A stretch of 64,000 bases of DNA from Actinoallomurus sp963799975 (GCA_963799975.1 CAWCZF010000002.1:992001-1056000); one strand, 5' to 3'. Shown: positions 40,392-49,046, counted from the stretch's first letter. Notes: generated by a model from the letters alone, not told the origin. A program made the numbers and translations.

Positions 40392-40718
40392 TCAGGTCAC
40401 GAGCTTCGGCGGCCCCAGGGCGGTCAGCACGGAGGTGAGCAGCCCGGGGAACCGGTCCTCCAGGTCGTCGCGGCGCAGCCGTACGACGCGTGCCCGTCCC
40501 TCGATCGTGGTCAGCGTGACACCGGCCTCGCGCAGCACGCGGTAGTGGTGGGACATCGTCGACTTGTGCACGTCGATGCCGCTGCCGATGCCCCCGCAGT
40601 TCTCGCCGTCGGTGTCGGCGAGGCGCGCCACGATCTCCAGGCGCACGGGGTCGGAGAGCGCGTGCATGACCGAGGCCAGGGCGATGTCCGCGGCCGGCGG
40701 GTGGAACGGCTCTCGCAT
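40392..40718 (-). CDS. ArsR-family transcriptional repressor
   Basis: 108 residues from the Met at 40718; a longer frame upstream would run through the operators, which speaks against it. Winged HTH: 'SVMHALSDPVRLEIVARLADTDGENC' (~15-40), recognition region 'DVHKSTMSHHYRVLREAGVTLTTIEG' (~50-76), wing 'RARVVRLRRDDLEDRFPG'. There is one Cys but no clear metal-binding pair, so it probably senses something other than arsenite. It is divergent from an imine-reductase-like gene, with two identical-pattern operators between them. Confidence 0.88.
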   Translation of the reverse strand: MREPFHPPAADIALASVMHALSDPVRLEIVARLADTDGENCGGIGSGIDVHKSTMSHHYRVLREAGVTLTTIEGRARVVRLRRDDLEDRFPGLLTSVLTALGPPKLVT

Positions 40719-40757
40719 CAGTGCGCCTGCGCCTTCATGCGCACAGCCTACCGTGCG

Positions 40758-40819
40758 GTTTGATGGTTGGACGTTAATCAAACTCTTCTGTTAGTTTGAC
40801 GATCACCCAACCGTCAAAC
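40758..40819. promoter_or_regulatory. Two GTTTGA-N14-TCAAAC operators
   Basis: Sites at 40758-40783 and 40794-40819 share the pattern exactly and are offset by 36 bp. In addition the outer segments (40758-40770 and 40807-40819) are complementary in 12 of 13 bases. They lie between the ArsR and dehydrogenase start codons, the second ending 19 bp before the latter. They are very likely the ArsR-type repressor's binding sites. Confidence 0.8.
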
Positions 40820-40837
40820 ACTCCGAGGAGAGCACTC

Positions 40838-41710
40838 ATGACCGCACCAGGCACGCCCGTCACCGTCATCGGCCTGGGCCCGATGGGCCGGGCGCTGGCG
40901 GAGACGTTCGTCCGAGCCGGCCACCCGACGACGGTGTGGAACCGCACCGCCTCACGTGCCACACCCCTCGTCGAACGCGGCGCGACCGGCGCGGCGACGG
41001 CGGCCGACGCGGTCGCCGCGAGCCCGCTCGTCGTCACCTGCCTGCTGGACGACGACGCCGTACGCACCGTCCTCGACCCCGCGGCCGAGGCGCTGCGCGG
41101 CCGTACGCTGGTCGACTTCACCTCCACCACGCCCGCGCACGCACGGCGGCGGGCGGAGTGGGCACGCGAGCGGGGCGTCGCCTACCTCGACGGCGTGATC
41201 CTGACGCCGACACCGACCATCGGGCGGGACTCGGCCGCCGTCTTCTACAGCGGGCCGGAGGACCTCTACCGGGCGCACCGGCCCGTACTGGCGAGCCTGG
41301 GCGGCACCGCGACCCATCTCGGCGCGGATCACGGACGGGCGGCGGCCTTCGACGTGGCGCTGCTCGACATCTTCTGGACCTCGGTCAGCGGCCTCGTCCA
41401 CGGGCTGGCGCTGGCCCGCGCCGAGGGCATCCCCGGCGGCGAGTTCGCACCGCATGCCCAGGCGGTCTTCGCCCTGCTGCCCGAGATGGCCACGAGGTTC
41501 GCCCGGCAACTCGACGACGGGGAACACCCCGGCGAGCGGTCCACCGTCACCTCGGCCGCCGCCGGACTCACCCACATCATCGACACCGCGCGTACGCACG
41601 GCCTGGACACGGGCGTGCTCGCCGCCGCGCATGCCGTCGTACGGCGGGCGGTGGACGCGGGGCACGGGGACGACGGGCTGTCACGTCTCGCCGCCGTCCT
41701 CGCGCCGTGA
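40838..41710 (+). CDS. NAD(P)-dependent oxidoreductase, imine reductase/beta-hydroxyacid dehydrogenase family
   Basis: 290 residues, ATG after CGAGGAGAG. Rossmann 'VTVIGLGPMGRALAETFVRAGHPTTVWNRTASRA' in parts (GxGxxG ~9-14; 'NRT' indicates NADPH). The C-terminal domain has 'YSGPEDLYRAHRPVLASLGGTATHLGADHG' and 'FDVALLDIFWTSVSGLVHGLALARAEGI', which match imine reductases, with Asp at the proton-donor position. Usual reaction: NADPH reduction of cyclic imines, though native substrates are mostly unknown. Controlled by the divergent ArsR gene. Confidence 0.87.
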   Translation: MTAPGTPVTVIGLGPMGRALAETFVRAGHPTTVWNRTASRATPLVERGATGAATAADAVAASPLVVTCLLDDDAVRTVLDPAAEALRGRTLVDFTSTTPAHARRRAEWARERGVAYLDGVILTPTPTIGRDSAAVFYSGPEDLYRAHRPVLASLGGTATHLGADHGRAAAFDVALLDIFWTSVSGLVHGLALARAEGIPGGEFAPHAQAVFALLPEMATRFARQLDDGEHPGERSTVTSAAAGLTHIIDTARTHGLDTGVLAAAHAVVRRAVDAGHGDDGLSRLAAVLAP

Positions 41711-41721
41711 GCGTGAGGGGG

Positions 41722-42522
41722 TCAGGACCAGGGTGACGCGGGCCGTTCCCGCAGCACGCCGTCCACCTCGATGTCGGTCTTCTCGTTGAAGAAGCAGACC
41801 AGGTCGCGTACCGGCTCGACCTCACGGAGCGGCGCCTCGTAGGTCCAGGCGACGTCCTCGCCGTCATGCGCCCAGTAGGCGGCCTCGCCCTTGTAGGCGC
41901 AGTAACTCGTCGTCTCGGACGCCTTCAGCGCGTCCAGTCATACGTCCTCGCGCGGCAGGTAGTAGCGGACCGGCAGGCCCGTCTCGTACAGGATCACCGG
42001 GCGGGCGGACTCGGCGAGCACCTCGCCGCCCAGGCTCACCCGGACGTTCCGCGAGCTGCGCAGGATGTCGATGCGGCTGTACGGGTCGTGCGGATGGCCG
42101 AAGACCTGTTCGTCCTCCTCGTACCAGGCGTCCATCCGGTCCCAGTAGAAGGCGACGTAGCCCTTGAGCCAGGGTGCGATCGGCTCGGGGTAGCCCCACA
42201 CGGCGTTCTCCGCCGTACGGCCGCCGGCCGAGATCGTCCAGTACGCCGCGTCGCCCTTCACCGGGCAGTGGCTCGAATGGTCCGTACGCGTCAGGAGGTC
42301 GGTACGCACGTCGGCCTCGGGGAGGTAGTAGACGGGCAGGATCCCGGTCTCGAAGAGCAGGTGCGCGCCGGTCGTGTCGGCGACGGTCTCGCCGCCGAAC
42401 TCCACCCGGATCCGCTTGGGCGTCGGCTCGAAGTAGAGGAGGTGACCGGGGGCTTGCACATCACCGTTGAAGACGCCCGAGGGGCGGCCGGACAGGGGGG
42501 CTCCAGGCAGAGTCAGGCTCAT
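41722..42522 (-). pseudogene. DUF427 protein gene interrupted by one in-frame TGA
   Basis: A single continuous frame of 267 codons encodes a two-domain DUF427 protein, broken only by TGA at 41938-41940 (codon 195). The first domain ends '...YYLPEADVRTDLL', the second '...YYLPREDV-stop-LDALKASETT', so the stop replaces the Arg-like position after 'DV'. After it the frame continues with the conserved 'YCAYKGEAAYWAH', 'WTYEAP' and 'VCFFNEKTDIEVDG'. Without readthrough a 194-residue protein with a truncated second domain results. A point mutation CGA to TGA or a sequencing error would explain it. Confidence 0.85.
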
Positions 42523-42639
42523 GAAAGCAGCAACTCCCCCGGTCCGGGGCCCATTCCACGGCGGTCATAACGGCCGAAACCGGCCCTGGATCCAGCGCCG
42601 GGCAGAGGTTACGGTCCTAGGACGCGGGAGGGAAGGAAC

Positions 42640-44235
42640 ATGGCTCAACGGCGAGTCAGCGATGCGATCTCCGACTCTGACCTGATCTACAGTCCGGACA
42701 CCTACGTACGCGGTGTGCCGTACGACGCGCTCACGCGGCTGCGCAACTCCACGCCGGTCGCCTGGGTGGAGGAAAAGCCCGTCGACGACTGGCCGGCCGG
42801 GCCGGGCTTTTGGGCGGTGCTGCGGCACGCCGACGTACGCCACGTGCTGCGCAACCCACGGCTGTTCTCCTCGCATCTCGGCGCGACCCAGATCCGCGAC
42901 GCCGAGGACCTGGACTACGTACGCCGCATGATGCTCAACATGGACCCGCCGGAGCACTCACGGCTGCGGCGGCTGCTGACCAAGGCGTTCACCCCGCGCG
43001 CCGTCGCCCGGCTCGCCGCCAACATCGAGCGGCGCGCGCGCTTCCTCGTCGACGCGGTGGCCGAGAAGGGCGAGGCGGACTTCGCCAAGGAGATCGCCGC
43101 CGACCTGCCGCTGCTGACGCTCGCGGACGTGTTCGGCATCCCCGAGTCCGACCGGTGGCTGCTGTTCGACTGGTCCAACCGCGTCATCGGCTACCAGGAC
43201 GCGGAGTACTCCGTGAGCGCGGCCTTCGACGCGTCGCAGGCCACCGAGATGGCGCGGCGAGCGGTGGCGCTGCGCCCGCGCGACCCGGCGAACCCGCGCT
43301 CGCGCGCCGGCCTGCCCGACCTGTACGCGTACGCGCACGAGCTGGGCGAGTACAAGCGGCGGCACCCCGGCGACGACGTCATGACCGCCCTCATGCACCA
43401 CGTGGACGACGAGGACGGCACGGTCGCCGTGGAGGAGTTCGAGAACCTCTTCTGGCTGTTCGCGGTGGCCGGCAACGAGACGGTGCGCAACGGCCTGCCG
43501 GGCGGGATGTTCGCCCTGCTGCGCAACCCGGACGAACTCGCACGCCTGCGCGCCGACCGCTCCCTGCTGGAGAGCGCGGTCGAGGAGATGCTCCGCTGGT
43601 TCACCCCGGTCATGAACTTCCGGCGTACGGCGACGGCCGACACGGTCGTGGGCAACGTGCCGGTCCGCAAGGGCGAGAAGGTGGTGGTCTGGTTCTCCTC
43701 GGCCAACCGCGACGAGGAGGTCTTCGACCGGCCGTCGAGGTTCGACGTGGGGCGCACGGACAACGACCACCTGACGTTCGGCCACGGCCCGCACTTCTGC
43801 CTGGGCGCACATTTGGCCCGCCTGCAACTGCGCGCGATGTTCACCGCCGTCCTGGACCGCCTGGACGACCTCGAACCCGCCGGCGAACCGATCCGCTTGC
43901 GCTCGAACTTCCAGAACGGCATCAAACGCCTGCCGATGCGCTGGACCCCGCGACTGTTAGACAGCAAGCCCTTCTCTCCCCTGACGGATGACGGCACCCG
44001 GCCGAGGACCAGAGCGGAGTGGAAACGGCGGCGGGTCGCCGGTGCGGCTAGGCGCCCTCGTTCTGCAGGTGCTGGCTCAGCCACACCAAGGCGCTGGGCA
44101 GGACGCGGCGCCAGGTGCGCGGGTTGTGGCCGCCGCCCGGGACGAGGATCTTGTCGGTCGCCAGCGGGTCGCGGGCCGCCTGGAGGAACTTCCTCGCCTC
44201 GCCGAAGTCGCGCTCGCCGTCCGGGCTCGTGGTGA
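42640..44235 (+). CDS. Cytochrome P450, CYP124/125/142-like, with abnormal C-terminal extension
   Basis: 531 residues; ATG behind GGAGGGAAGGAAC. The I-helix 'AVAGNETVRNG' (~277-285) has Asn-Glu-Thr, as in the CYP124/125/142 group; ExxR is 'EEMLRW', and the heme loop 'FGHGPHFCLGAHLAR' has the thiolate Cys387. This group hydroxylates terminal methyls of sterol side chains or branched lipids, which fits the racemase at 29 kb. The P450 fold ends near residue 442 ('RLPMRWTPR'); the remaining ~88 residues are Arg/Gly/Pro-rich and are simply the antisense of the esterase gene (188-bp overlap). The native stop has been lost. Confidence 0.9.
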   Translation: MAQRRVSDAISDSDLIYSPDTYVRGVPYDALTRLRNSTPVAWVEEKPVDDWPAGPGFWAVLRHADVRHVLRNPRLFSSHLGATQIRDAEDLDYVRRMMLNMDPPEHSRLRRLLTKAFTPRAVARLAANIERRARFLVDAVAEKGEADFAKEIAADLPLLTLADVFGIPESDRWLLFDWSNRVIGYQDAEYSVSAAFDASQATEMARRAVALRPRDPANPRSRAGLPDLYAYAHELGEYKRRHPGDDVMTALMHHVDDEDGTVAVEEFENLFWLFAVAGNETVRNGLPGGMFALLRNPDELARLRADRSLLESAVEEMLRWFTPVMNFRRTATADTVVGNVPVRKGEKVVVWFSSANRDEEVFDRPSRFDVGRTDNDHLTFGHGPHFCLGAHLARLQLRAMFTAVLDRLDDLEPAGEPIRLRSNFQNGIKRLPMRWTPRLLDSKPFSPLTDDGTRPRTRAEWKRRRVAGAARRPRSAGAGSATPRRWAGRGARCAGCGRRPGRGSCRSPAGRGPPGGTSSPRRSRARRPGSW

Positions 44236-45193
44236 CCAGGACCGAGATCGGCGGCGGGGGCAAGTGCTGGAGATGCCAGATCAGGCTGTTGTCGTTCTTG
44301 ACCTGCTTGCTGCCCCCGTACAGGTCGCCGGTCTGCCAGTCCTGGCGCGGGTAGAAGTAGCCCGCCATCGAGACCGCCGCGGTGAACCGGTCCGACGCCT
44401 TCATCGCCAGTTTGACCGCGCAGTAGCCACCGGTGGAGTCGCCCATCGCGCCCCAGGCGCGGTTGCTCGTCGCCACCCGGTACGTCGACATGAGTGCCTC
44501 GGCGACGTCCTGGGTGTAGAAGCTGAGCACCTGCGGGCCGCCCGGCACGTCCGTGCACTCGGTGTCCCTCGGCATCACCGACGTCGGCGTCGGCCGCATC
44601 ATCACGATGATCATCGGCTGGATCTGGCCGGTGTTCATCTCCTGGAGCGCGGTGGCGGGCACCTTCAGCCGGGTGACCAGCTGTTCGGGGATGCCGGGGA
44701 AACCGGTGAAGTCATAGACCACGGGGAAGCGGTGCTTGTCGAACGGCTTCTGGAAGTACTGCGGCGGCAGGAAGATCAGGGCCTGCGTCGTCAGGCCGGT
44801 GCGCGCGCCCTGGATCTGGACCTGTTCGATCTGGCCGTCGTGGGCCGGGTCGGGTTTCTTCTTCTTGTCGAAGCCGGTCATCTGGCGTGCCAGGGGCTGC
44901 CCGGTGCCCTTCGGCCCGCTGGTGATCAGGGCGCTGTTGGTCTGGACGTGCACCGGCTGGTGGTTCGTGCCGAGCAGGTCCGACCAGGAGGCATAGAACA
45001 GGAAGTAGTTGTTCACCGCGAGCAGGAACACCATCAGCAGGGTCAACTGGGCGCCGGCGAACAGGCCGGTACGTGCGAGCAGCATGCGTACCCCGGCGCC
45101 GGCGAACTTCGGCCACCACCAGATCGTGACCGCGCCGAGGCCGAGGGCCACCAAGATCAGGAAGGCGAGGAACGCCCCGCTCGTCAGTCCCAC
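44048..45193 (-). CDS. Membrane-anchored alpha/beta-hydrolase of the esterase D/antigen 85-like family
   Basis: 381 residues from the GTG at 45193, chosen for AGAGGGA six bases upstream. Two or three N-terminal membrane helices (~3-25, ~38-60) lead to an extracellular PF00756 domain: 'FPVVYDFTGFPGIP' (oxyanion loop, ~160), nucleophile Ser in 'AWGAMGDSTGGYCAVKLA' (~250), acid near 'TTSPDGERD' and His in 'LVPGGGHNPRTW' (~350). Related proteins are trehalose mycolyltransferases and feruloyl or S-formylglutathione-type esterases; membrane fusion is common in actinomycetes. Substrate unknown. The 3' end is overlapped by the P450 extension. Confidence 0.87.
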   Translation of the reverse strand: MGLTSGAFLAFLILVALGLGAVTIWWWPKFAGAGVRMLLARTGLFAGAQLTLLMVFLLAVNNYFLFYASWSDLLGTNHQPVHVQTNSALITSGPKGTGQPLARQMTGFDKKKKPDPAHDGQIEQVQIQGARTGLTTQALIFLPPQYFQKPFDKHRFPVVYDFTGFPGIPEQLVTRLKVPATALQEMNTGQIQPMIIVMMRPTPTSVMPRDTECTDVPGGPQVLSFYTQDVAEALMSTYRVATSNRAWGAMGDSTGGYCAVKLAMKASDRFTAAVSMAGYFYPRQDWQTGDLYGGSKQVKNDNSLIWHLQHLPPPPISVLVTTSPDGERDFGEARKFLQAARDPLATDKILVPGGGHNPRTWRRVLPSALVWLSQHLQNEGA

Positions 45194-45506
45194 CGATGTC
45201 CCTCTCACGATCCGGTCCGCCCCCGAACAGGGACGAACCATGGTTCCGGACGGAGTACAGGGGCGCTGGATGAGGCGCCCGGCCGGTTCACGCTATCCGC
45301 CTCACCGGCCGACTCCGTCCACTTCCGACACCCGAGTCGCAGCGGCACCTCCCATTTGGGCAGCACGTTGCCCGGCCCACAGTGTTGTGGATGGTCGGCA
45401 AACGACTGGTAAATGCGAGGTCAGCGGGCGGCTACTCCCGTCGGCGTAGCCGCGATGTCCACCGTCGCACGATGTTGTACGTACCTGGACCTCCTAGGGT
45501 TCAGGT
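45194..45506. other. Intergenic region, divergent promoters
   Basis: 313 bp between the esterase and sensor kinase starts. I see no gene. CGGCTAC (45429-45435) and GTAGCCG (45446-45452) form a 7-bp inverted repeat about 55 bp before the kinase start, a possible operator. Confidence 0.4.
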
Positions 45507-46709
45507 GTGAACGGCGACGGTGGGACCGCACGGTGGCGGCCGAGCAGTCTGCCGGTGTTCGTCGTCCCGCTCCTTGTGTGCTTCGCGGGTGTCATGGGCT
45601 CGAGGGGGGCCGACGGCCAAGCCCGCTACCAGCCGCTGCACCTTGACATTCTGGGGTACGCGCTCCTCGCCGCGGGCCCGATCGCCCTTCTTTTCCGCCG
45701 CCGTTTCCCGGCCGCCGCGGCCGCCGCGGTGATGACGGTCACAGTGCTGTACCTCCTGCGGGGATACGTCTTCGGCCCGGTCTTCCTCGGCCTGGTCGTC
45801 GCGCTCGTCGCCGGGGTGATGGCCGGCCGGCGGATCGCCGCGTGGGCCATCGCGTGCGCCGGTCTCGCCGCGCTCGCCGGGCTGGGCCCGCTCCTGCCCG
45901 CCGGCCCGTTCCGGCTCAAGGACTGGTCGCTCAGCCACGACCTGGCGGTCCTGACCTGGCTGCTGCTCGTCCTGACCGGCGCCGAGATCGTCCGCGTCCG
46001 CCGGGAGCGCGCCGACCAGATCCGCCGTACGCGGGCCGAGGAGGAGCGCCGCCAGGCCAGCGACGAGCGGCTGCGCATCGCGCGTGAGCTGCACGACGTG
46101 CTCGCGCACAACATCTCGATGATCAATGTTCAGGCCGGCGTGGCGCTGCACCTCATGGACGAGCAACCCGAGCAGGCGCGTACGGCGCTGAGCGCGATCA
46201 AGGACGCGAGCAAGGAGGCGCTCACCGAGGTGCGTTCCGTGCTCGGCGTCCTGCGCCAGGTCGACGAGAGCGCGCCCCGCACTCCGGCTCCGGGACTCGC
46301 GCGCCTGGCCGACCTGCTGTCGCGCGCCCGCGTCGCCGGCATCGCGGTGAGCCTGCGGACCACCGGCGAGCGGCGCGCGCTGCCCGCCGGCGTCGACCTG
46401 GCCGCGTTCCGCATCGTCCAGGAGGCGCTGACGAACGTCACCCGGCACGCGGGGCCCGGCGTGTCCGCCGAAGTACGGCTCACGTACGGGGACGCGGAAC
46501 TGCTCGTGGTCGTACAGGACGACGGGCGGGGAGCGCCGGGCGACCTGCCGGGGAGCGGGAACGGCATCCCGGGGATGCGCGAGCGCGTCGCCGCCCTGGG
46601 CGGTGACCTGTCGGCCGGACCGTACGCGAACGGCTTTCGCGTCCAGGCGCGGCTGCCGGTGCCGCGGCCGGCGCCCGATCCGCCGGTGCGAGAGACGGAG
46701 ACGACATGA
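45507..46709 (+). CDS. NarX/DesK-type sensor histidine kinase
   Basis: 400 residues, GTG start. Five hydrophobic segments in the first ~160 residues (for example ~15-32, ~47-66, ~70-85, ~90-106 and ~110-125, with another at ~147-160) and no large extracellular loop, so the signal may be within the membrane. A short coiled coil leads to HisKA_3: 'IARELHDVLAHNISMINVQAG' with His196. HATPase: 'VQEALTNVTRHA' (~305), 'VVVQDDGRG' and 'GNGIPGMRERVAALGG'. ATGA overlap with the downstream regulator. Confidence 0.92.
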   Translation: MNGDGGTARWRPSSLPVFVVPLLVCFAGVMGSRGADGQARYQPLHLDILGYALLAAGPIALLFRRRFPAAAAAAVMTVTVLYLLRGYVFGPVFLGLVVALVAGVMAGRRIAAWAIACAGLAALAGLGPLLPAGPFRLKDWSLSHDLAVLTWLLLVLTGAEIVRVRRERADQIRRTRAEEERRQASDERLRIARELHDVLAHNISMINVQAGVALHLMDEQPEQARTALSAIKDASKEALTEVRSVLGVLRQVDESAPRTPAPGLARLADLLSRARVAGIAVSLRTTGERRALPAGVDLAAFRIVQEALTNVTRHAGPGVSAEVRLTYGDAELLVVVQDDGRGAPGDLPGSGNGIPGMRERVAALGGDLSAGPYANGFRVQARLPVPRPAPDPPVRETETT

Positions 46710-47380
46710 CCGGGCCGATTCGCGTCCTCCTCGCCGACGACCAGGCCCTCGTACGCGCCGGGTTCCGCGCACTGCTCGACGCACAGGCCGACATCGAGGT
46801 GGTCGGCGAGGCCGGCGACGGCGAGCAGGCCGTACGCCTGGCACGGCGCGAGCGCCCGGACATCGTGTTGATGGACATCCGCATGCCCGTGCTGGACGGC
46901 CTGTCCGCCGCCCGCCAGATCATCCGCGACGAGCGGCTCGCCGCCACGAGGATCATCATCTTGACCACGTTCGAGCTGGATGAGTACGTGTTCGAGGCGC
47001 TGCGAGGCGGCGCGAGCGGCTTCCTGGTCAAGGACACCGAGCCGGCCGAGCTCGTACGCGGCGTGCGCGAGGTCGCGGGCGGCGACGCGCTGCTGTCGCC
47101 GAGCGTGACGCGGCGGCTGATCGCGGAGTTCGCGGCCAAGGCCAAGAAGCCGCGTGCCACCGCCGAGCTGGCCACACTGACCGACCGCGAGCGCGAGGTC
47201 ATGGCCCTGGCCGCCGAGGGCCTGTCGAACGAGGAGATCGCCGCGCGCCTGGTGGTCAGCCCGGCGACGGCCAAGACCCACGTGAGCCGCGCCATGATCA
47301 AGCTGCACGCCCGCGACCGCGCCCAGCTCGTCGTGATCGCCTACGAGACCGGCCTGGTGAAGCCCGGCTGGCTCGACTAG
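46706..47380 (+). CDS. NarL/LuxR-type response regulator
   Basis: 224 residues coupled to the kinase by ATGA. Receiver: 'VLLADDQALVRAGFRALLD', phospho-Asp in 'DIVLMDIRMPVLDG' (~57), Thr in 'IIILTTFE' and Lys in 'GFLVKDTEP' (~107). LuxR HTH at ~150-212: 'LTDREREVMALAAEGLSNEEIAARLVVSPATAKTHVSRAMIKL' in parts. Its stop overlaps that of the convergent aldo/keto reductase by four bases. Canonical cognate pair with the DesK-like kinase. Confidence 0.94.
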   Translation: MTGPIRVLLADDQALVRAGFRALLDAQADIEVVGEAGDGEQAVRLARRERPDIVLMDIRMPVLDGLSAARQIIRDERLAATRIIILTTFELDEYVFEALRGGASGFLVKDTEPAELVRGVREVAGGDALLSPSVTRRLIAEFAAKAKKPRATAELATLTDREREVMALAAEGLSNEEIAARLVVSPATAKTHVSRAMIKLHARDRAQLVVIAYETGLVKPGWLD

Positions 47381-48357
47381 CGGGGCCGCGAGACGTCGTC
47401 GAGCTGGCCGGCCGCCTCGGGCGGCAGGTCGGTGTCGAGGCCGGTCAGGTTGCCGTGCAGCTGGTCGAGGGTGCGGGGACCGATGATGACGGACGTGACG
47501 TCCGGCCGCCGCCGTACCCAGGCCAGGGCGACGGCCGCCGGGGTGGTGCCGAGTTCGGCGGCGAGCTTCACGACGTGGTCGGCGACGTCGAGGTTCGCCT
47601 CGTTCAGCAGGTCATCGGCCCAGGCGCGCGCCCTCGGCAGGGGTGAGGCGTACAGCCGGCCCATCCGGGTGTCGGCGTCCGGGGCGACGCCGCGGCGGTA
47701 GCGGCCGGTGAGCACGCCGCCGCCGAGCGGTGACCAGACCAGCGTGCCCAGGCCATGCCGACGGCAGGCGGGCAGGATCTCCGCCTCGATGCCGCGCGCC
47801 ACCAGGGAGTACTGCGGCTGGAGGCTGGTGAACCCCGTGGCGCCGACGCGTTGCGACGCCCACTGCGCCTCCACGATCTGGGCCGCGGTGAAGTTGGAAC
47901 AGCCGACGTAGCGGACCTTGCCGGAACGTACGAAGCCGTCGAGGGTGGCCATGGTCTCCTCGATCGGCGTGGAGTCGTCCCACTGGTGGCACTGGTAGAG
48001 GTCGATGTGGTCGGTGCCGAGTCGCCGCAGGCTGGCCTCCAGCGCCCGGGTCAGGTGCGCCCGCGAGAGTCCGCGGTCGTTGGGTCCGGCACCCTGCGGG
48101 AGGAACGCCTTGGTGGCCAGGACGACCTCGTCGCGCCGGTTCTTGACGGCGCGGCCGACGATCTGCTCGGACTCGCCGCCGGTGTAGGCGTCGGCGGTGT
48201 CGATGATGTTGCCGCCGGCGTCCAGGAAGGCGTCGACGATGCGGCGGGCCTCGGTCTCGTCGCAGCTCGCGACACCGCCGGAGGTGCCGAAGTTCATGGT
48301 GCCCAGGCATGCTGGGGAGATCTTGAGGCCCGATCGGCCGAGCGTGGTGTACTGCAT
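47377..48357 (-). CDS. Aldo/keto reductase
   Basis: 326 residues from the ATG at 48357 (AAGGG just before it). '(beta/alpha)8' AKR motifs: 'IIDTADAYTGGESEQIVGRAV' with catalytic Asp and Tyr (~50-56), Lys in 'VVLATKAFLP' (~82), His in 'DLYQCHQWDD' (~122), and the NADPH-binding C-terminal region 'VTSVIIGPRTLDQLHGNLTGLD'. It is an AKR of the YajO/Tas-like group reducing aldehydes or ketones. Divergent from a TetR gene with two operators, so it is its probable target. Confidence 0.92.
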   Translation of the reverse strand: MQYTTLGRSGLKISPACLGTMNFGTSGGVASCDETEARRIVDAFLDAGGNIIDTADAYTGGESEQIVGRAVKNRRDEVVLATKAFLPQGAGPNDRGLSRAHLTRALEASLRRLGTDHIDLYQCHQWDDSTPIEETMATLDGFVRSGKVRYVGCSNFTAAQIVEAQWASQRVGATGFTSLQPQYSLVARGIEAEILPACRRHGLGTLVWSPLGGGVLTGRYRRGVAPDADTRMGRLYASPLPRARAWADDLLNEANLDVADHVVKLAAELGTTPAAVALAWVRRRPDVTSVIIGPRTLDQLHGNLTGLDTDLPPEAAGQLDDVSRPR

Positions 48358-48387
48358 GGTGGTGCCCTTCACGGGTCGAGCTAGAAT

Positions 48388-48437
48388 CGGAACGAGTGTT
48401 CCGCTTTAGCGTGAAACTATACGGAACAACTGTTCCG
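48388..48437. promoter_or_regulatory. Two CGGAAC-N4-GTTCCG operators
   Basis: CGGAAC-GAGT-GTTCCG (48388-48403) and CGGAAC-AACT-GTTCCG (48422-48437), identical in both arms, 34 bp apart; the second extends to 8-bp arms (ACGGAACA/TGTTCCGT). They fill the spacer between the aldo/keto reductase and TetR genes and are the likely TetR binding sites controlling both. Confidence 0.85.
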
Positions 48438-48462
48438 TTTGTCCATGCACCGAGGAGGACGA

Positions 48463-49035
48463 ATGGCCGGCGAGGCGAAGCCCCTGCGCGCCGACGCGCA
48501 GCGCAACCGGGCGCGCATCCTGGCGGCGGCCGAGGTCGCCCTGGCACGCGACGGCCTGTCCGCGTCGATGCGCACGATCGCCGGGCACGCCGACGTGGGG
48601 CTGGGCACGATCTACCGCCACTTCCCCACCCAGGAGGCCCTCTACCAGGCCATCATCATCGACCGCACCCAGCGGCTCGTCGCCGAGGCGGACGCGCTGG
48701 CCGCCGCCGAGGACCCGGGCACGGCGTTCTTCACGTACCTCACCCGCATTGTGGCGGACGCGACGCAGAAGAAGGCCCTGGCCGACGTGCTCACCGACGC
48801 GGGCATCGATCCCAAGGCCGGCATGGCGGACGTCGGCCGGGACATGCGGAACGCGATCGAGCGGCTGCTGACCGGCGCCAAGGAGGCCGGGGAGGTACGG
48901 CCGGACCTGAACCTGCCCGAACTCCTGGCCGTGCTCGGCGGCATCTGCATGGCCGCCGAACGCAACCAGTGGGACGCCGACCTGCGCACCCGCACCCTGG
49001 GCTTCGTCTTCGACGGGCTGCGCCCGCACCACTGA
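48463..49035 (+). CDS. TetR-family repressor
   Basis: 190 residues from the ATG at 48463, directly after GAGGAGGACGA (an earlier in-frame ATG lacks a site). HTH: 'NRARILAAAEVALARDGLSASMRTIAGHADVGLGTIYRHFPTQEALYQAII' in segments (~14-64). The C-terminal ligand domain is ~120 residues with 'GKKAL'-like helices and no obvious ligand clue. It should bind the two operators upstream and repress itself and the divergent aldo/keto reductase. Confidence 0.92.
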   Translation: MAGEAKPLRADAQRNRARILAAAEVALARDGLSASMRTIAGHADVGLGTIYRHFPTQEALYQAIIIDRTQRLVAEADALAAAEDPGTAFFTYLTRIVADATQKKALADVLTDAGIDPKAGMADVGRDMRNAIERLLTGAKEAGEVRPDLNLPELLAVLGGICMAAERNQWDADLRTRTLGFVFDGLRPHH

Positions 49036-49046
49036 CCGCCCGGCCG

